A stretch of 64,000 bases of DNA from an uncultured Bacteroidales bacterium (GCA_903913285.1 CAIWKO010000018.1:61435-125434), one strand, 5' to 3'. Positions 45,331-55,301 are shown, numbered from the stretch's first letter. Numbers and translations are program-made. The notes: generated by a model from the letters alone, not told the origin.

Positions 45331-46857
45331 TCATCCCAAAACCTCTATTCCCTTGTCAATGCGTGATAATGTTTCGGTTTTTCCGATCAATTCAATGATC
45401 TCAAACAGATCAGGGCCTTTTGATGCTCCAACAATAATCAGTCGCAAAGCATTCATTATTACACCGGTGTTGAGTTGATTTTCGACTATAAAATTCATTA
45501 CCTGTGTCTTTGTGTTTTCAGCGGTAAATGGTTCGGAATGTTGAATTAGTGTGCTTACTTTCTTCATGGTTTCGGCGCTATCATTTTTCCAGCGATCTTT
45601 CACGGCTTTGGCATCGTATTCGGAAGGGGCAACAAAAAAGTAAGAAGCCTGATCCCAGAATTCGTGTACAAAGTTCATCCGCGGTTTCACCATGCCAATA
45701 ACAGTCAAAAGCAGAGATCGGTCAAGATGTATCAATTTCAATGTCAAATCGGGCGCAATTAGTTCGGCAAGTTCTTCGTCCGTCATTTGTTGAAGATACT
45801 GATGATTGAACCATTTGGCCTTCTCCGGATCGAATTTCGAGCCCGATTTGCCAACCCTTTCGAGCGAAAACGATTCAATTAGTTCATCCATACTGAATAT
45901 TTCCTGTTCAGTGCCGGGATTCCATCCCAACAATGCCAGCATATTGATGAAAGCATCTGGTAAATAACCAGCGTCCCTGTAACCCGAAGAAATTTCTTTT
46001 GAGGATGGATCTGTCCATTGCAATGGAAATACTGGGAATCCCAAACGGTCGCCGTCGCGTTTACTGAGTTTTCCATTGCCATCGGGTTTTAATAAGAGGG
46101 GAAGATGAGCAAACTGCGGTTTGTCATTTTCCCATCCCAAATACCGATACAGCAATACATGCAGCGGAGCCGACGGCAGCCATTCTTCGCCGCGTATCAC
46201 ATGGGATATCTCCATCAAATAATCGTCCACCACGTTTGCCAGGTGATAAGTAGGCAAGCCGTCCGATTTAAATAAAACCTTATCGTCCAGTTGTGAGGAG
46301 TTCACACGCACTTCACCACGTATCAGATCGTTGACAAGTATTTCTTCATTTTCCGGGATTTTAATTCGCATTACATAAGGCGAGCCGGAATCAAGTAAAA
46401 AACTGACCTCCGATTGCGATAATGTCAATGAGTTTTTAAATTGCAGGCGGTTCTTTTGATCGTATTGAAAGTTCTTTTTATCGGCTTCATAGCTTTTTCG
46501 AACAGTTTCCAACTCTTGAGGCGTATCGAAAGCATAATAAGCGAAATTGTTTTTTATCAGATCAAGAGCATATTGTTTATAAACGGGCTTGCGTTCCGAT
46601 TGACGATAGGGCGCATGAGGCCCATCAATACCAACACCTTCGTTATAATTGATGCCACACCACTTAAGTGATTCAATAATGTAAGCTTCTGCACCTTCAA
46701 CATAACGTGTCTGATCGGTATCTTCAATACGTAGGAGCATATCGCCACCGTGTTTTTTAGCAAAGAGATAGTTATATAAAGCAGTTCTTACCCCACCAAT
46801 GTGCAAAGGACCTGTGGGACTGGGAGCAAAGCGAACTCTGATTTTATGTGAATTCAT
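45331..46857 (-). CDS. gltX: Glutamate-tRNA ligase
   Basis: A 508-residue class I aminoacyl-tRNA synthetase that charges tRNA-Glu. HIGH motif in [20 protein letters not shown] near residue 10; KMSKS-type loop in [19 protein letters not shown] near residue 255. The anticodon-binding C-terminal domain contains [20 protein letters not shown]. The start Met gives the normal N-terminus [14 protein letters not shown]. It heads the gltX-tcdA pair, and a long AT-rich non-coding stretch lies upstream. Confidence 0.97.
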   Translation of the reverse strand: MNSHKIRVRFAPSPTGPLHIGGVRTALYNYLFAKKHGGDMLLRIEDTDQTRYVEGAEAYIIESLKWCGINYNEGVGIDGPHAPYRQSERKPVYKQYALDLIKNNFAYYAFDTPQELETVRKSYEADKKNFQYDQKNRLQFKNSLTLSQSEVSFLLDSGSPYVMRIKIPENEEILVNDLIRGEVRVNSSQLDDKVLFKSDGLPTYHLANVVDDYLMEISHVIRGEEWLPSAPLHVLLYRYLGWENDKPQFAHLPLLLKPDGNGKLSKRDGDRLGFPVFPLQWTDPSSKEISSGYRDAGYLPDAFINMLALLGWNPGTEQEIFSMDELIESFSLERVGKSGSKFDPEKAKWFNHQYLQQMTDEELAELIAPDLTLKLIHLDRSLLLTVIGMVKPRMNFVHEFWDQASYFFVAPSEYDAKAVKDRWKNDSAETMKKVSTLIQHSEPFTAENTKTQVMNFIVENQLNTGVIMNALRLIIVGASKGPDLFEIIELIGKTETLSRIDKGIEVLG

Positions 46858-47188
46858 TCTGAATTTTTTCGCAAAATTAGGGTATTTTTTATTTCTGTCG
46901 GGGATTTAATCCCGATGATAATCTTTTAAAAAGGGTTAATTAATAAATAATAATCAACTGATAATCTTAAACTAAAAGTTTTAGAAAAATAAAAAGGGTC
47001 TTAACATTTTTTAACAAAACAACAATGTCGTTGATTATTCTTGTTTTAACATGAATTAATGCGAGTTTAAAAACAATAAAAATCTAAAAAGTCATTTATT
47101 ATTGATTAAAAAAACCATTCTTTGTATTTCCAGACAACCATTTTTATTCGAAATGTGTTTATAAAAAAACAAAAAACGAAGAAAAATT
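46858..47188. other. Non-coding AT-rich stretch upstream of gltX
   Basis: No open frame of note and no RNA gene recognised. A small hairpin (TCGGGGATTTAATCCCGA, 46898-46915) lies 40 bp upstream of gltX on the reverse strand. The rest is A/T-rich with runs of A, leading to the 47.2-kb operator-promoter. Confidence 0.5.
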
Positions 47189-47219
47189 ACCGTTAACTTA
47201 AAAAAAGCTACCGTTAACT
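47189..47219 (+). promoter_or_regulatory. Two ACCGTTAACT direct repeats (putative operator)
   Basis: ACCGTTAACT begins at 47189 and 47210, 21 bp apart. This is the reverse complement of the four repeats at 28.5 kb and has the same orientation relative to its promoter. The second copy ends exactly 9 nt before the promoter TTG, as at 28.5 kb. Confidence 0.7.
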
Positions 47220-47228
47220 GATTTGTTC

Positions 47229-47259
47229 TTGTTTTCACTAAGTTATTATAGTAAATTTA
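47229..47259 (+). promoter_or_regulatory. Promoter of the 28-residue membrane peptide
   Basis: TTG at 47229-47231, a 20-nt spacer, and TAAATTTA at 47252-47259 (one mismatch from TAnnTTTG). The predicted start is about 45 nt before the ATG at 47312. The spacing is identical to the 28.5-kb promoter. Confidence 0.6.
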
Positions 47260-47311
47260 CGTTTATTAAGAAAAAGAAAAAAACGTACTAACCCTTAAAA
47301 AAACAAACTAT

Positions 47312-47398
47312 ATGACCGCAGCAAAAGAATATGTATTTTGGTTAGCCTACGCTGCATTTATGTTAGTAATACTTGCAGTAGTGCTCATACTCGGATAA
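47312..47398 (+). CDS. 28-residue single-span membrane peptide
   Basis: ATG to TAA, 28 codons. The peptide opens MTAAKEYVF and is then almost wholly hydrophobic (WLAYAAFMLVILAVVLILG), long enough for one membrane helix with no charged C-terminal tail. Not recognised. Support for expression is the promoter and operator in front and the strong terminator (47451) behind. Similar small peptides often associate with membrane complexes or act in stress responses, but no role is evident here. Confidence 0.6.
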   Translation: MTAAKEYVFWLAYAAFMLVILAVVLILG

Positions 47399-47450
47399 GA
47401 TCCGGGAAAATACGAAAAAGGAAAAGGAACGGAGTATAAATAATCTGTCA

Positions 47451-47476
47451 ACCACCTCGAAAGAGGTGGTTTTTTT
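47451..47476 (+). terminator. Rho-independent terminator after the 28-residue peptide
   Basis: ACCACCTC, loop GAAA, GAGGTGGT, then six Ts: a strong 8-bp stem with a tetraloop, 52 bp beyond the stop codon. Confidence 0.9.
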
Positions 47477-47500
47477 ATGCTATTTTTGTAAAAAAACCGC

Positions 47501-48448
47501 ATGCAATCTCAGGCTTTTATTCAGGCTTTGCTTAATAAGGACTATCCAGCAGTAAAATCTGTCGCTAAAAGCGATTTGCACAATCATGGCATGTTGGGAT
47601 ACCGTCGTAGTGTATTGCAAAATCATTCAGTTAAAATAATTGTTCCACCACCAACAAGATTTAAGGCCTTTGATGATTTTGAGAAATATCTCGATCTTAC
47701 CTTTGAACCCTTTTTAAAACAAAAAGATTTTTTTGAACTGGCCATAAAAAACTCTTTTTTGCAAGCCAGATCAGATGGGGTAGAACTGCTTCAAATGAGT
47801 ATAGATTCAAGGTTCTATAATTATTTTTCGGAAGAGCATATCGTTGAAACCGTCAGCAGGGTGCACAAAGAATATGCCCCTGATGTAACATTCTTTCCTC
47901 AGCTGGGCATGGACCGTACGCATAACTTCACCAAACTAATGAACGAAGCTGAAAGATTGCTCGATACAGGTTTTTTTAGATCCATAGACCTGTATGGAAA
48001 TGAAATGTATGGCAGTATCGATGCTTTTATTCCACTCTACCGCAAGGCTAAAAATATGGGCCTGGTGCTGACTGCTCATGCAGGCGAATACGGCAACCCT
48101 GAATCCGTTCGCAGTGCTGCCGAAAAACTTGAATTGCAACAGATACAGCACGGAATTTCAGCAGCCGAATCACCCGAAGTAATGAAATGGCTTGCCAAGA
48201 ATAAAATAGTATTAAATATCTGCCCGTCGAGTAACGTAATTTTGTGCAGAGCCGAATCCGTTAAAAAACATCCTATCCGAAAATTGTTTGATCAGGGGAT
48301 TCGCGTTTCGTTGAATACCGACGATCTGTTTGTCTTTGATCAATCTGTTAGTGATGAATACCTGAACCTATATAATAAAGAGGTCTTTAAACCTGAAGAA
48401 TTAGAACAAATAAGACAGTGTGGGATGGAAGCATTCGATTTGATATAA
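47501..48448 (+). CDS. Adenosine deaminase-like metallohydrolase
   Basis: A 315-residue amidohydrolase of the adenosine/adenine deaminase family. Metal and catalytic motifs in order are SDLHNHG near residue 24 (HxH), TAHAGEYGNPESV (His and Glu), IQHGISAAESPEV, NICPSSNVILC and NTDDLFVFD (metal-binding Asp). It is missing the usual N-terminal catalytic length but keeps all motifs. The substrate may be adenosine or another aminopurine. The ATG at 47501 is preceded by a terminator, so it has its own promoter. Confidence 0.85.
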   Translation: MQSQAFIQALLNKDYPAVKSVAKSDLHNHGMLGYRRSVLQNHSVKIIVPPPTRFKAFDDFEKYLDLTFEPFLKQKDFFELAIKNSFLQARSDGVELLQMSIDSRFYNYFSEEHIVETVSRVHKEYAPDVTFFPQLGMDRTHNFTKLMNEAERLLDTGFFRSIDLYGNEMYGSIDAFIPLYRKAKNMGLVLTAHAGEYGNPESVRSAAEKLELQQIQHGISAAESPEVMKWLAKNKIVLNICPSSNVILCRAESVKKHPIRKLFDQGIRVSLNTDDLFVFDQSVSDEYLNLYNKEVFKPEELEQIRQCGMEAFDLI

Positions 48449-48575
48449 ATTTCAACAAAATCTTATCCCGTTAAGAGTTTTTGGAATTGATAATCGGGTT
48501 TTCTTTGAAATTTGTATTTTGATTATTGGAAATTCTCCCAAAGGGTATATCTTTGTTGTTCAAAAGCGAAGAAAA

Positions 48576-49271
48576 ATGAAATTTGGTGTTGTTATTTTCC
48601 CCGGATCCAATTGCGATCATGATATTTTATATGCATTAAAAAAAATCCTGAAACAGGAGGTTGTAGCATTGTGGCACAAAGATAAAGACCTGCAGGGATG
48701 TGATTTTATATTTTTGCCCGGAGGGTTTTCATATGGTGATTATTTGCGTTCGGGAGCTATTGCCCGGTTCTCACCTATTATGGAAAAAGTGATAGAACAC
48801 GCCAACAAAGGTGGTTATTTGATGGGTATCTGCAACGGATTTCAAATCTTATGCGAAGCAAGGCTATTGCCCGGAGCATTATTACACAATAATAATCAGA
48901 AGTTTATCTGTAAAAATATCTTCATTAAACCAGTTTCAAAAAACACGCTTCCCACACAATTTCTTTCTCCCGAAAAAGCATTAAAAATTCCTGTAGCACA
49001 TGGTGAAGGTCGTTATTATGCGGATGCTAAAACAATTAATGACTTGGTGAAACACGACCAAATACTCTTTAAATATTGTGATGCAGATGGCAATATTAAT
49101 GAGGGGTCTAATCCGAACGGCTCGCTGAATAATATTGCAGGAATTTGCAATCTGAAACGTAATGTTTTTGGCATGATGCCTCATCCGGAACGAGCCTGTG
49201 ATGTTGAACTCTCGAATGCTGACGGAAAATTAATTATGGATTCTATTTTGAAGAGCTTGTCACCAAAATAA
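48576..49271 (+). CDS. purQ: Phosphoribosylformylglycinamidine synthase subunit PurQ
   Basis: Glutaminase subunit of FGAM synthase in purine synthesis. The 231-residue protein starts [16 protein letters not shown], has the nucleophile Cys in [12 protein letters not shown], and the His/Glu pair in [10 protein letters not shown] and MMPHPERA. The frame runs 19 codons further upstream, but the ATG at 48576 fits the family start. As a stand-alone PurQ it implies a separate PurL/PurS elsewhere rather than the fused PurL often seen in the phylum. Confidence 0.93.
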   Translation: MKFGVVIFPGSNCDHDILYALKKILKQEVVALWHKDKDLQGCDFIFLPGGFSYGDYLRSGAIARFSPIMEKVIEHANKGGYLMGICNGFQILCEARLLPGALLHNNNQKFICKNIFIKPVSKNTLPTQFLSPEKALKIPVAHGEGRYYADAKTINDLVKHDQILFKYCDADGNINEGSNPNGSLNNIAGICNLKRNVFGMMPHPERACDVELSNADGKLIMDSILKSLSPK

Positions 49272-49276
49272 CTCCT

Positions 49277-50362
49277 TTGAAAAAAATATTGTTCATCGTT
49301 GCTCATCGTTTAGGGCGTTCGCCAGGTCAACGTTTCAGATTTGAACAATACCTATCGGAACTTACACAAAACGGTTTTACGTACGAAATTTCGTACCTGT
49401 TGAACGAAAAAGAAGATCACTGTTTTTACAGGAAGGGGCATTATTTTCGAAAATTTCTGATACTGTTGAAAAGTATTCGGATACGACTAAACGATATTAA
49501 AAGAGTTAAAGAGTTTGATGTGGTTTTTATTTATCGGGAAGCCGTCATGTTTGGTTCTACCTATTTCGAAAACAAGATGAAGAAAAAAGGGGCGAAGCTG
49601 ATTCTTGATTTTGACGATGCGATATGGCTGATGGATGTTTCGGAAGGAAATAAAAACTTACGATGGCTTAAACGTCCCTCAAAGACAGCCGAAATTATTG
49701 CACTTTCGGATATGGTATTTATTGGAAATTCATATTTAGCTTCTTATGCGAAACAATTTAACGCAAACGTTAAAATTGTACCAACCACTTTGGTCACTAA
49801 TAATTTAAAAACAAAAACATCCTTCCATAAACCTGATAAAATTTGTATCGGTTGGACCGGTTCAAGCACTACACTAAAACATTTTGGGACTGCCATACCC
49901 TTTTTAAAGAAACTAAATGAAATTTATCCGGATCGGTTAAAGTTTAAACTAATATCGGATATTACTTTCGAAACAAATGATATTGCTTTAGATTTCTGTC
50001 GCTGGAATAAAGAAACAGAAACTGACGACCTGTTGGAATTCGACATTGGTATTATGCCATTGCCTGATGATGAATGGTCCCGCGGAAAATGTGGTTTTAA
50101 AGGATTGCAATATATGGCTCTTGGAATACCTACTGTGATGTCTCCCGTTGGAGTGAATGTTGAAATTATTAATGATGGGGTTAACGGTTTTTTGGCAGAA
50201 ACAGAAGCGGAATGGGTTGCAATACTGTCTAAGCTTATTGATTCGGAAGATCTTCGACAACAAATAGGCTTAAGTGGGAAAAAAACATTAGAAGAAAGCT
50301 ATTCATATAATGCATGGAAAAACAGGTATGTTTCCTATTTTGAAGAAATGTTAACCAAATAA
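49277..50362 (+). CDS. Glycosyltransferase, GT4-like
   Basis: A 361-residue GT-B enzyme: the N-terminal domain starts KKILFIVAHRLGRSPGQRFR and the C-terminal domain has CIGWTGSSTTLKHF near residue 195 and the nucleotide-sugar-binding PLPDDEWSRGKCGFKGLQYM near 265. It starts with TTG at 49277, 5 bp after purQ. Donor and acceptor are unknown; it would act at the cytoplasmic side in envelope glycan or polysaccharide synthesis. It converges on murF-alr with no gap. Confidence 0.85.
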   Translation: MKKILFIVAHRLGRSPGQRFRFEQYLSELTQNGFTYEISYLLNEKEDHCFYRKGHYFRKFLILLKSIRIRLNDIKRVKEFDVVFIYREAVMFGSTYFENKMKKKGAKLILDFDDAIWLMDVSEGNKNLRWLKRPSKTAEIIALSDMVFIGNSYLASYAKQFNANVKIVPTTLVTNNLKTKTSFHKPDKICIGWTGSSTTLKHFGTAIPFLKKLNEIYPDRLKFKLISDITFETNDIALDFCRWNKETETDDLLEFDIGIMPLPDDEWSRGKCGFKGLQYMALGIPTVMSPVGVNVEIINDGVNGFLAETEAEWVAILSKLIDSEDLRQQIGLSGKKTLEESYSYNAWKNRYVSYFEEMLTK

Positions 50363-52852
50363 CTATTCATAATAATAAACCCTTTTAACGCGTCCCGATA
50401 CAGAAGTAAGAATTTCGTAAGGAATAGTATCTAAAATAACGGCAAGTTCTTTTATTGAGGCGGCATCTTTAAAAACAAATACAGGATCACCTTCTTCAAC
50501 TTCGAGTTCTGTCACATCTACCATGCACAAATCCATACAAACATTACCAATAATTGGCGCTTTTGTTCCTTTAATGAATAAAAAACCGTTACCATTCCCC
50601 AACTTTCTGTTTAATCCGTCAGCATATCCAATAGGCACAATCGCGATGCGGGATTTTTTTTTTGCGGTCCAGTTTCTACCATAACCAACAGTTTCGCCTT
50701 TTGGGATGTTTTTTATTTGAGAAATGGTTGTTTTTAAACTGCTTACATTTTGTATAAGCTGTTGTTCTTCTTCAAAGAACGAAATTCCATACAACCCTAT
50801 ACCAAGGCGCACCATATCAAAATCAGCTTCAGCAAAACGTGAAATGCCTGCTGAATTCAATACATGAACAATTATCTGCTCACCAAATTCTTTTTTTAGT
50901 TTGTCAGCTCCGGAAACAAGTTTTTCGATCTGGCTTTTGGTGAAATCGTCCTGTAATTTATTTTCGCTTGCCGCAAGGTGTGTAAAAACAGATTTTACAA
51001 TAATTCTGTCATTTATTTTCAATATTGAGATCAGGTCATCTATTTCTTCCGGTTGAAAACCCAGACGATGCATTCCGGTATCCAATTTGATATGAATAGG
51101 TTGTGTATGAATTTCTTTTGATTCAGAAGCATGGATAGAATTTATCAGAAGATTTAATGTGCGAAAACTGTAAATTTCAGGTTCCAGTTTGTATTTGCTC
51201 ATCAGATCGAAACTTTCTTCTTCAGGATTCATCACCATAATGGGAGTGGCAATTTGTGCTTTGCGCAACTCTATTCCTTCATCTGCATAGGCAACAGCCA
51301 GATAATCAATGTTATGATATTGCAACACATTTGCAATTTCAAAACCACCGCTGCCATAAGAAAAAGCTTTTACCATAGCCATCACTTTGGTGTCCTTTTT
51401 CAATTGGCCTATGTAATAATTCAAGTTGTGTACCAAAGCATTTAAATTGATCTCTAAAACCGTTTCATGGGTTTTTTGCTGCAACATTCTGCCGATCTGT
51501 TCGAATTCGAACATACGGGCACCTTTGATCAGTATAGTTTCGTTGTGAAATTCGGAAGAAGATAATTTATTGAGAAAAGCGTCGGTATTTTCAAATAAGG
51601 TTTTTTCAATTTTAAAACACGACTGGTTCTTAATGATAGATGGTCCTATTCCGATGAAACGAGTAACACCTTTTGCCATCAATAGGTCGGACACTTCACT
51701 ATAAAGATCACTATCACTTAATGAACTTTGAAGAATATCGGATAAGATAACAGTCCTTTTTTTATGCTGATTCTGTTGATTCATAAAGTCAAGAGCAATA
51801 CTCAGCGAATTCAGATCGGAACTATAACTATCGTTAATAATCGAACAGTTATTAATGCCAGCTTTTAGCTCCAACCGCATGGCAACAGCAACCAGACTTG
51901 TCATTCTTTCGGCAATAACATTATTATCATATCCCAGCAGTAACATAAGTGCCCAGCAATGCGTAGCGTTTTCAATTGAAGCATTATCGACAAAAGGAAT
52001 GGAAATAGAGATCTCATTAGCTTTGAAGGTGGCCGAAATAATAGTTTTATTCTGTTCTTTTTTAACAGATGTGATCATCAGATCGGCTTTATGTTTAAAG
52101 CTCCAGGTAAAGAAATTGTTTTTCTTCAGAATTTCTGATTGTATGATTCTGTCCTGTATTTCAAAACTATCCGAACAATAAATTAAAGTTTCAACTTTTG
52201 TAAAAAGATTTAGTTTCTCGCCGGTTTTTTGTTTGCTGTTGATAAAGTTTTTTTCGTGAGCCGTACCAATGTTGGTAAATATTCCAATGGTTGGTTGTAT
52301 GATCGGCTGAAGTTTTTTCATTTCTTCCGGCTCTGAAATTCCGGCTTCGATAATTGCCAATTCGTTGTCGGATTGCATTTGCCATACCGAGAGTGGAACA
52401 CCAATTTGCGAATTATAACTCTTCGGACTGCGAACTATGTTTTTATCAGGTGATAGCAATTGAAACAACCATTCTTTTACAATGGTCTTTCCGTTACTAC
52501 CGGTGATGCCAATAACAGGTATTGAAAATTGTTTACGATGATGGGCCGCAAGTATTTGCAGTGCGGATAATGTATTTTTAACTTCAACAAAATTTGCATT
52601 TTTGAAAGTCTCAATATCTTCCGGAACATCTGATATTACAAAGTTTCGTATACCTTTTTGGTATAGTTCGGCGATGTATTTGTGTCCGTCATTACGTTGT
52701 GTTACCAATGCAAAAAAAACTGACGATTCTGCAGTAATAATTTTACGGCTATCTATAAGCAGATGTTTTATCAGATCATTATTTCCGTCAACAGAAATAT
52801 AATTTCCCTTTAAAATTAAAGCAATATCGGAAATAGTATATTGTAGCGCCAT
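50363..52852 (-). CDS. murF-alr: Fused UDP-MurNAc-tripeptide:D-Ala-D-Ala ligase / alanine racemase
   Basis: An 829-residue fusion characteristic of Bacteroidota. The MurF half (about 1-460) has the ATP site GITGSNGKTIVKEWL near residue 118 and IGIFTNIGTAHEKNF. The racemase half begins ETVLEINLNALVHNLNYYI; the PLP lysine is in VMAMVKAFSYGSGGFEIAN near residue 490. The catalytic Tyr region is KGETVGYGRNW near 700 and the C-terminal domain ends SGRVKRVYYYE. It supplies D-alanine and ligates D-Ala-D-Ala to the murein precursor. Confidence 0.96.
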   Translation of the reverse strand: MALQYTISDIALILKGNYISVDGNNDLIKHLLIDSRKIITAESSVFFALVTQRNDGHKYIAELYQKGIRNFVISDVPEDIETFKNANFVEVKNTLSALQILAAHHRKQFSIPVIGITGSNGKTIVKEWLFQLLSPDKNIVRSPKSYNSQIGVPLSVWQMQSDNELAIIEAGISEPEEMKKLQPIIQPTIGIFTNIGTAHEKNFINSKQKTGEKLNLFTKVETLIYCSDSFEIQDRIIQSEILKKNNFFTWSFKHKADLMITSVKKEQNKTIISATFKANEISISIPFVDNASIENATHCWALMLLLGYDNNVIAERMTSLVAVAMRLELKAGINNCSIINDSYSSDLNSLSIALDFMNQQNQHKKRTVILSDILQSSLSDSDLYSEVSDLLMAKGVTRFIGIGPSIIKNQSCFKIEKTLFENTDAFLNKLSSSEFHNETILIKGARMFEFEQIGRMLQQKTHETVLEINLNALVHNLNYYIGQLKKDTKVMAMVKAFSYGSGGFEIANVLQYHNIDYLAVAYADEGIELRKAQIATPIMVMNPEEESFDLMSKYKLEPEIYSFRTLNLLINSIHASESKEIHTQPIHIKLDTGMHRLGFQPEEIDDLISILKINDRIIVKSVFTHLAASENKLQDDFTKSQIEKLVSGADKLKKEFGEQIIVHVLNSAGISRFAEADFDMVRLGIGLYGISFFEEEQQLIQNVSSLKTTISQIKNIPKGETVGYGRNWTAKKKSRIAIVPIGYADGLNRKLGNGNGFLFIKGTKAPIIGNVCMDLCMVDVTELEVEEGDPVFVFKDAASIKELAVILDTIPYEILTSVSGRVKRVYYYE

Positions 52853-52865
52853 AAGAGTGAAAAAA

Positions 52866-53963
52866 TTAGTTGCCCGCTGAAGAATCCTCTTCAGAGGCCT
52901 TATATGTACCGACTTTAAGCGGATTAGCGTTCAGGGCATCGAAATTTGATCGGTTTTGGTGAATATCGCATGCAAGATATATCGCATTTCTTAATGATTC
53001 CGGTGAAGCGATGTTTTTGCCGGCTATTTCATAAGCTGTTCCGTGAGCAGGGGAGGTTCTTATAACAGAAAGTCCTGCAGTGAAGTTGACACCTTCATCA
53101 AAAGCAATAATTTTAAAGGCAATCATTCCCTGATCGTGATACATGGCCAGAACTCCGTCAAACTGACGATATTTTAAGGCTCCAAAAAAACCATCAGATG
53201 GATACGGTCCAAAGCATAAAATATTTTCGTTTTGAGCTTTTTTAATAGCGGGTATAATAATATTATTTTCTTCATCACCTATAACACCTTCATCACCAGA
53301 GTGAGGATTTAATCCGAGTAATGCTATTTTAGGTTTGTGGATTCCAAAATCGCGTATCAGCGAATTGTTCATCACGATCAGTTTGCGAACGATCATGTCT
53401 TCAGTCAGATTTTCAGCAACCTCCTTAATAGAAACGTGTCCTGTAACAAAACCAATTCTGAGTTCACGGGCAACCATCATCATTAAATAATTGGTACTGC
53501 CGAATTTTTCTGCCAGATATTCTGTATGTCCTTTAAATGCGAAGCGGGGCGATTGAATGTTCTTTTTATTGATAGGAGCTGTAACCAACACGTCAATATG
53601 TTTGTTTTTCAAATCGTCAACAGCCATATCAAGAGCTACAACAGCCAGTTGTCCTGCAATTTCAGTGGAAGTTCCTATATCTATTTTTACTTCTTGTTCT
53701 GTGCAGTTGACAATATTTTGTCGTTTGGGACTTGCAAATTCGGCTTTTCGAACAAGATTAAAATTAAAATCGTTAATGTTAAGTACTTTCCGGTGATAAG
53801 AAGCAATTTTCGAAGATCCATAAACCACGGGAGTGCAAATATCGAGTATGCGCGGTTCCATTAAAGTTTTTATGATGACTTCGTAACCTATTCCGTTAAA
53901 ATCTCCGTGGGTGATTCCGACAACGGGTTTTTGATCTTTATCGGGTTCTCTGGTAGCTGACAT
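52866..53963 (-). CDS. pdxA: 4-hydroxythreonine-4-phosphate dehydrogenase
   Basis: A pyridoxal-phosphate pathway enzyme of 365 residues. Metal-binding His residues are in FKGHTEYLAEKF, MYHDQGMIAFK and LGLNPHSGDEGVIGDEE. The start GITHGDFNGIGYEVIIKTL follows the family. It is 13 bp upstream of murF-alr on the same strand. The C-terminus has a short extension ending EEDSSAGN. Confidence 0.95.
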   Translation of the reverse strand: MSATREPDKDQKPVVGITHGDFNGIGYEVIIKTLMEPRILDICTPVVYGSSKIASYHRKVLNINDFNFNLVRKAEFASPKRQNIVNCTEQEVKIDIGTSTEIAGQLAVVALDMAVDDLKNKHIDVLVTAPINKKNIQSPRFAFKGHTEYLAEKFGSTNYLMMMVARELRIGFVTGHVSIKEVAENLTEDMIVRKLIVMNNSLIRDFGIHKPKIALLGLNPHSGDEGVIGDEENNIIIPAIKKAQNENILCFGPYPSDGFFGALKYRQFDGVLAMYHDQGMIAFKIIAFDEGVNFTAGLSVIRTSPAHGTAYEIAGKNIASPESLRNAIYLACDIHQNRSNFDALNANPLKVGTYKASEEDSSAGN

Positions 53964-54068
53964 TTTATGTTTTTTTGCAAATATACTTATAAAATGCCAT
54001 AGTTATTTTCAAAAAAACGAAATTTGCTTTGATGGGTTGAATTGTAAATGCTTGAAAATTATGCTTTA

Positions 54069-54905
54069 TTATCCTAAAAAAATATTTTCGGGAAGATGGT
54101 CGATAATTTTATTCTCACAAGCGTAGTCAAACAGGAACTTAATTGCATCCCTGCCTTTTGTCCCAAGACTTTTAGTATAACTGTTAACGTAAAGCCTAAT
54201 GTGTTGTTGAATAACATCATTTTCAATTTCAAAAGCATGTTCTTTCACAAATTCTGCAGATGATTCAGGATTTTTGAAAGCATATTCAACGCTGTTTTTC
54301 ATTATTCTTGCAAGTTTTATCTTCAATTCCTCAGGCATATCTTTTTTAATAACAATTCCGCCCAGAGGAATAGGAAATCCGGTCTTTTGTTCCCACACCT
54401 CCCCAAGGTCAGCAATCTTTCTTAAACCTTTTTCCTGATATGTAAAACGGCTTTCGTGAATTATAACTCCTGCATCTATGGTGTCTTTCAATATTTTTTT
54501 TTCAATGTGGTTGAATCGAAACTCTAAAGTATTTTTTACTTCAGGATAGGCAAATTTTAATAATAAAGCTGCAGTTGTGTATTTCCCCGGTATGCCTATC
54601 AAAAGATCCGCAATTTCGTTTTCTTTATATACATTTTTACTGATAAGTAAAGGCCCGCAATTTGTACCTAAAGCGCTTCCGGCATCCAGCAATTGGTATT
54701 TGTCCGCAATATGCAAAAATGTGCTAAAGCTAACCTTCGTCATATCAAGATCCTCGTCTATGGCCCGCAGATTCAATTGTTCAATATCTTCGGCATCACA
54801 AATAAAATCAATGCCTTCAGTATCAATCTTATGATTGATGATGGCGTCAAAAATAAATGTATCATTCGGGCACGGTGAGAATCCCAATTTTACGATATAC
54901 GACAT
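54069..54905 (-). CDS. mqnD: 1,4-dihydroxy-6-naphthoate synthase
   Basis: Last named step of the futalosine route to menaquinone, converting cyclic dehypoxanthinyl futalosine. The 278-residue protein opens VKLGFSPCPNDTFIFDAI, has VSFSTFLHIADKYQLLDAG and GCPLL-like NCGPLLIS, and VIIHESRFTYQ. No other mqn genes adjoin. It implies menaquinone-based respiration. Confidence 0.93.
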   Translation of the reverse strand: MSYIVKLGFSPCPNDTFIFDAIINHKIDTEGIDFICDAEDIEQLNLRAIDEDLDMTKVSFSTFLHIADKYQLLDAGSALGTNCGPLLISKNVYKENEIADLLIGIPGKYTTAALLLKFAYPEVKNTLEFRFNHIEKKILKDTIDAGVIIHESRFTYQEKGLRKIADLGEVWEQKTGFPIPLGGIVIKKDMPEELKIKLARIMKNSVEYAFKNPESSAEFVKEHAFEIENDVIQQHIRLYVNSYTKSLGTKGRDAIKFLFDYACENKIIDHLPENIFLG

Positions 54906-55041
54906 GTTGAATAATTAATATTAGTTTCTAAAAAATTACTTGTAACGAGGTCCATAATGAAGGGTGTAAATATAGCTATAAATGTAAAAGTTTTAATCAC
55001 ACTGATCAAAACAATAAAGAGTGATAAAGAAGTTATTTTAA

Positions 55042-55070
55042 TAAAAAAACCGATAGATGATTCTATCGGT
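55042..55070 (-). terminator. Terminator of the CxCxC peptide gene
   Basis: ACCGATAGA and TCTATCGGT pair around TGAT; on the reverse strand a run of Ts follows. The stop codon of the peptide gene is 2 bp upstream. Confidence 0.85.
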
Positions 55071-55071
55071 C

Positions 55072-55158
55072 TTATTTTTTCTTACAGCCACATCCGCATT
55101 TTTTTGCAGGTGCTTTTGCCGGTTTTTCGACTTTGGTTTCTTTTTTTGTTGTAGCCAT
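55072..55158 (-). CDS. 28-residue cysteine-rich (CxCxC) basic peptide
   Basis: ATG at 55158 to TAA at 55072, 28 codons. The N-terminal part is a Lys/Ala/Pro stretch (TKVEKPAKAPAKK) and the C-terminal part is CGCGCKKK: three cysteines spaced by glycine and then lysines, which suggests binding of a metal such as copper or zinc. Not recognised as a named family. It ends in its own terminator and is transcribed away from the neighbouring ferredoxin gene. Confidence 0.6.
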   Translation of the reverse strand: MATTKKETKVEKPAKAPAKKCGCGCKKK

Positions 55159-55301
55159 GGTAATTTTTTTAGTGGTACAAAATTACTATGAAAAAGGCAA
55201 TAAAGTAAGGGCATACAAAATTATTTTAACAAAATTATCAACAGTACTTTTGTAGAAATGATAAAAGTTTAAAATTTTTCCTTTGATTTTAAATTATTGA
55301 A

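Noticed and set aside
50176..50190. GTTAACGG inside the glycosyltransferase gene, like the 28-kb and 47-kb operator motif
   Set aside because: A single copy within coding sequence, with no promoter geometry or second site; treated as coincidence.
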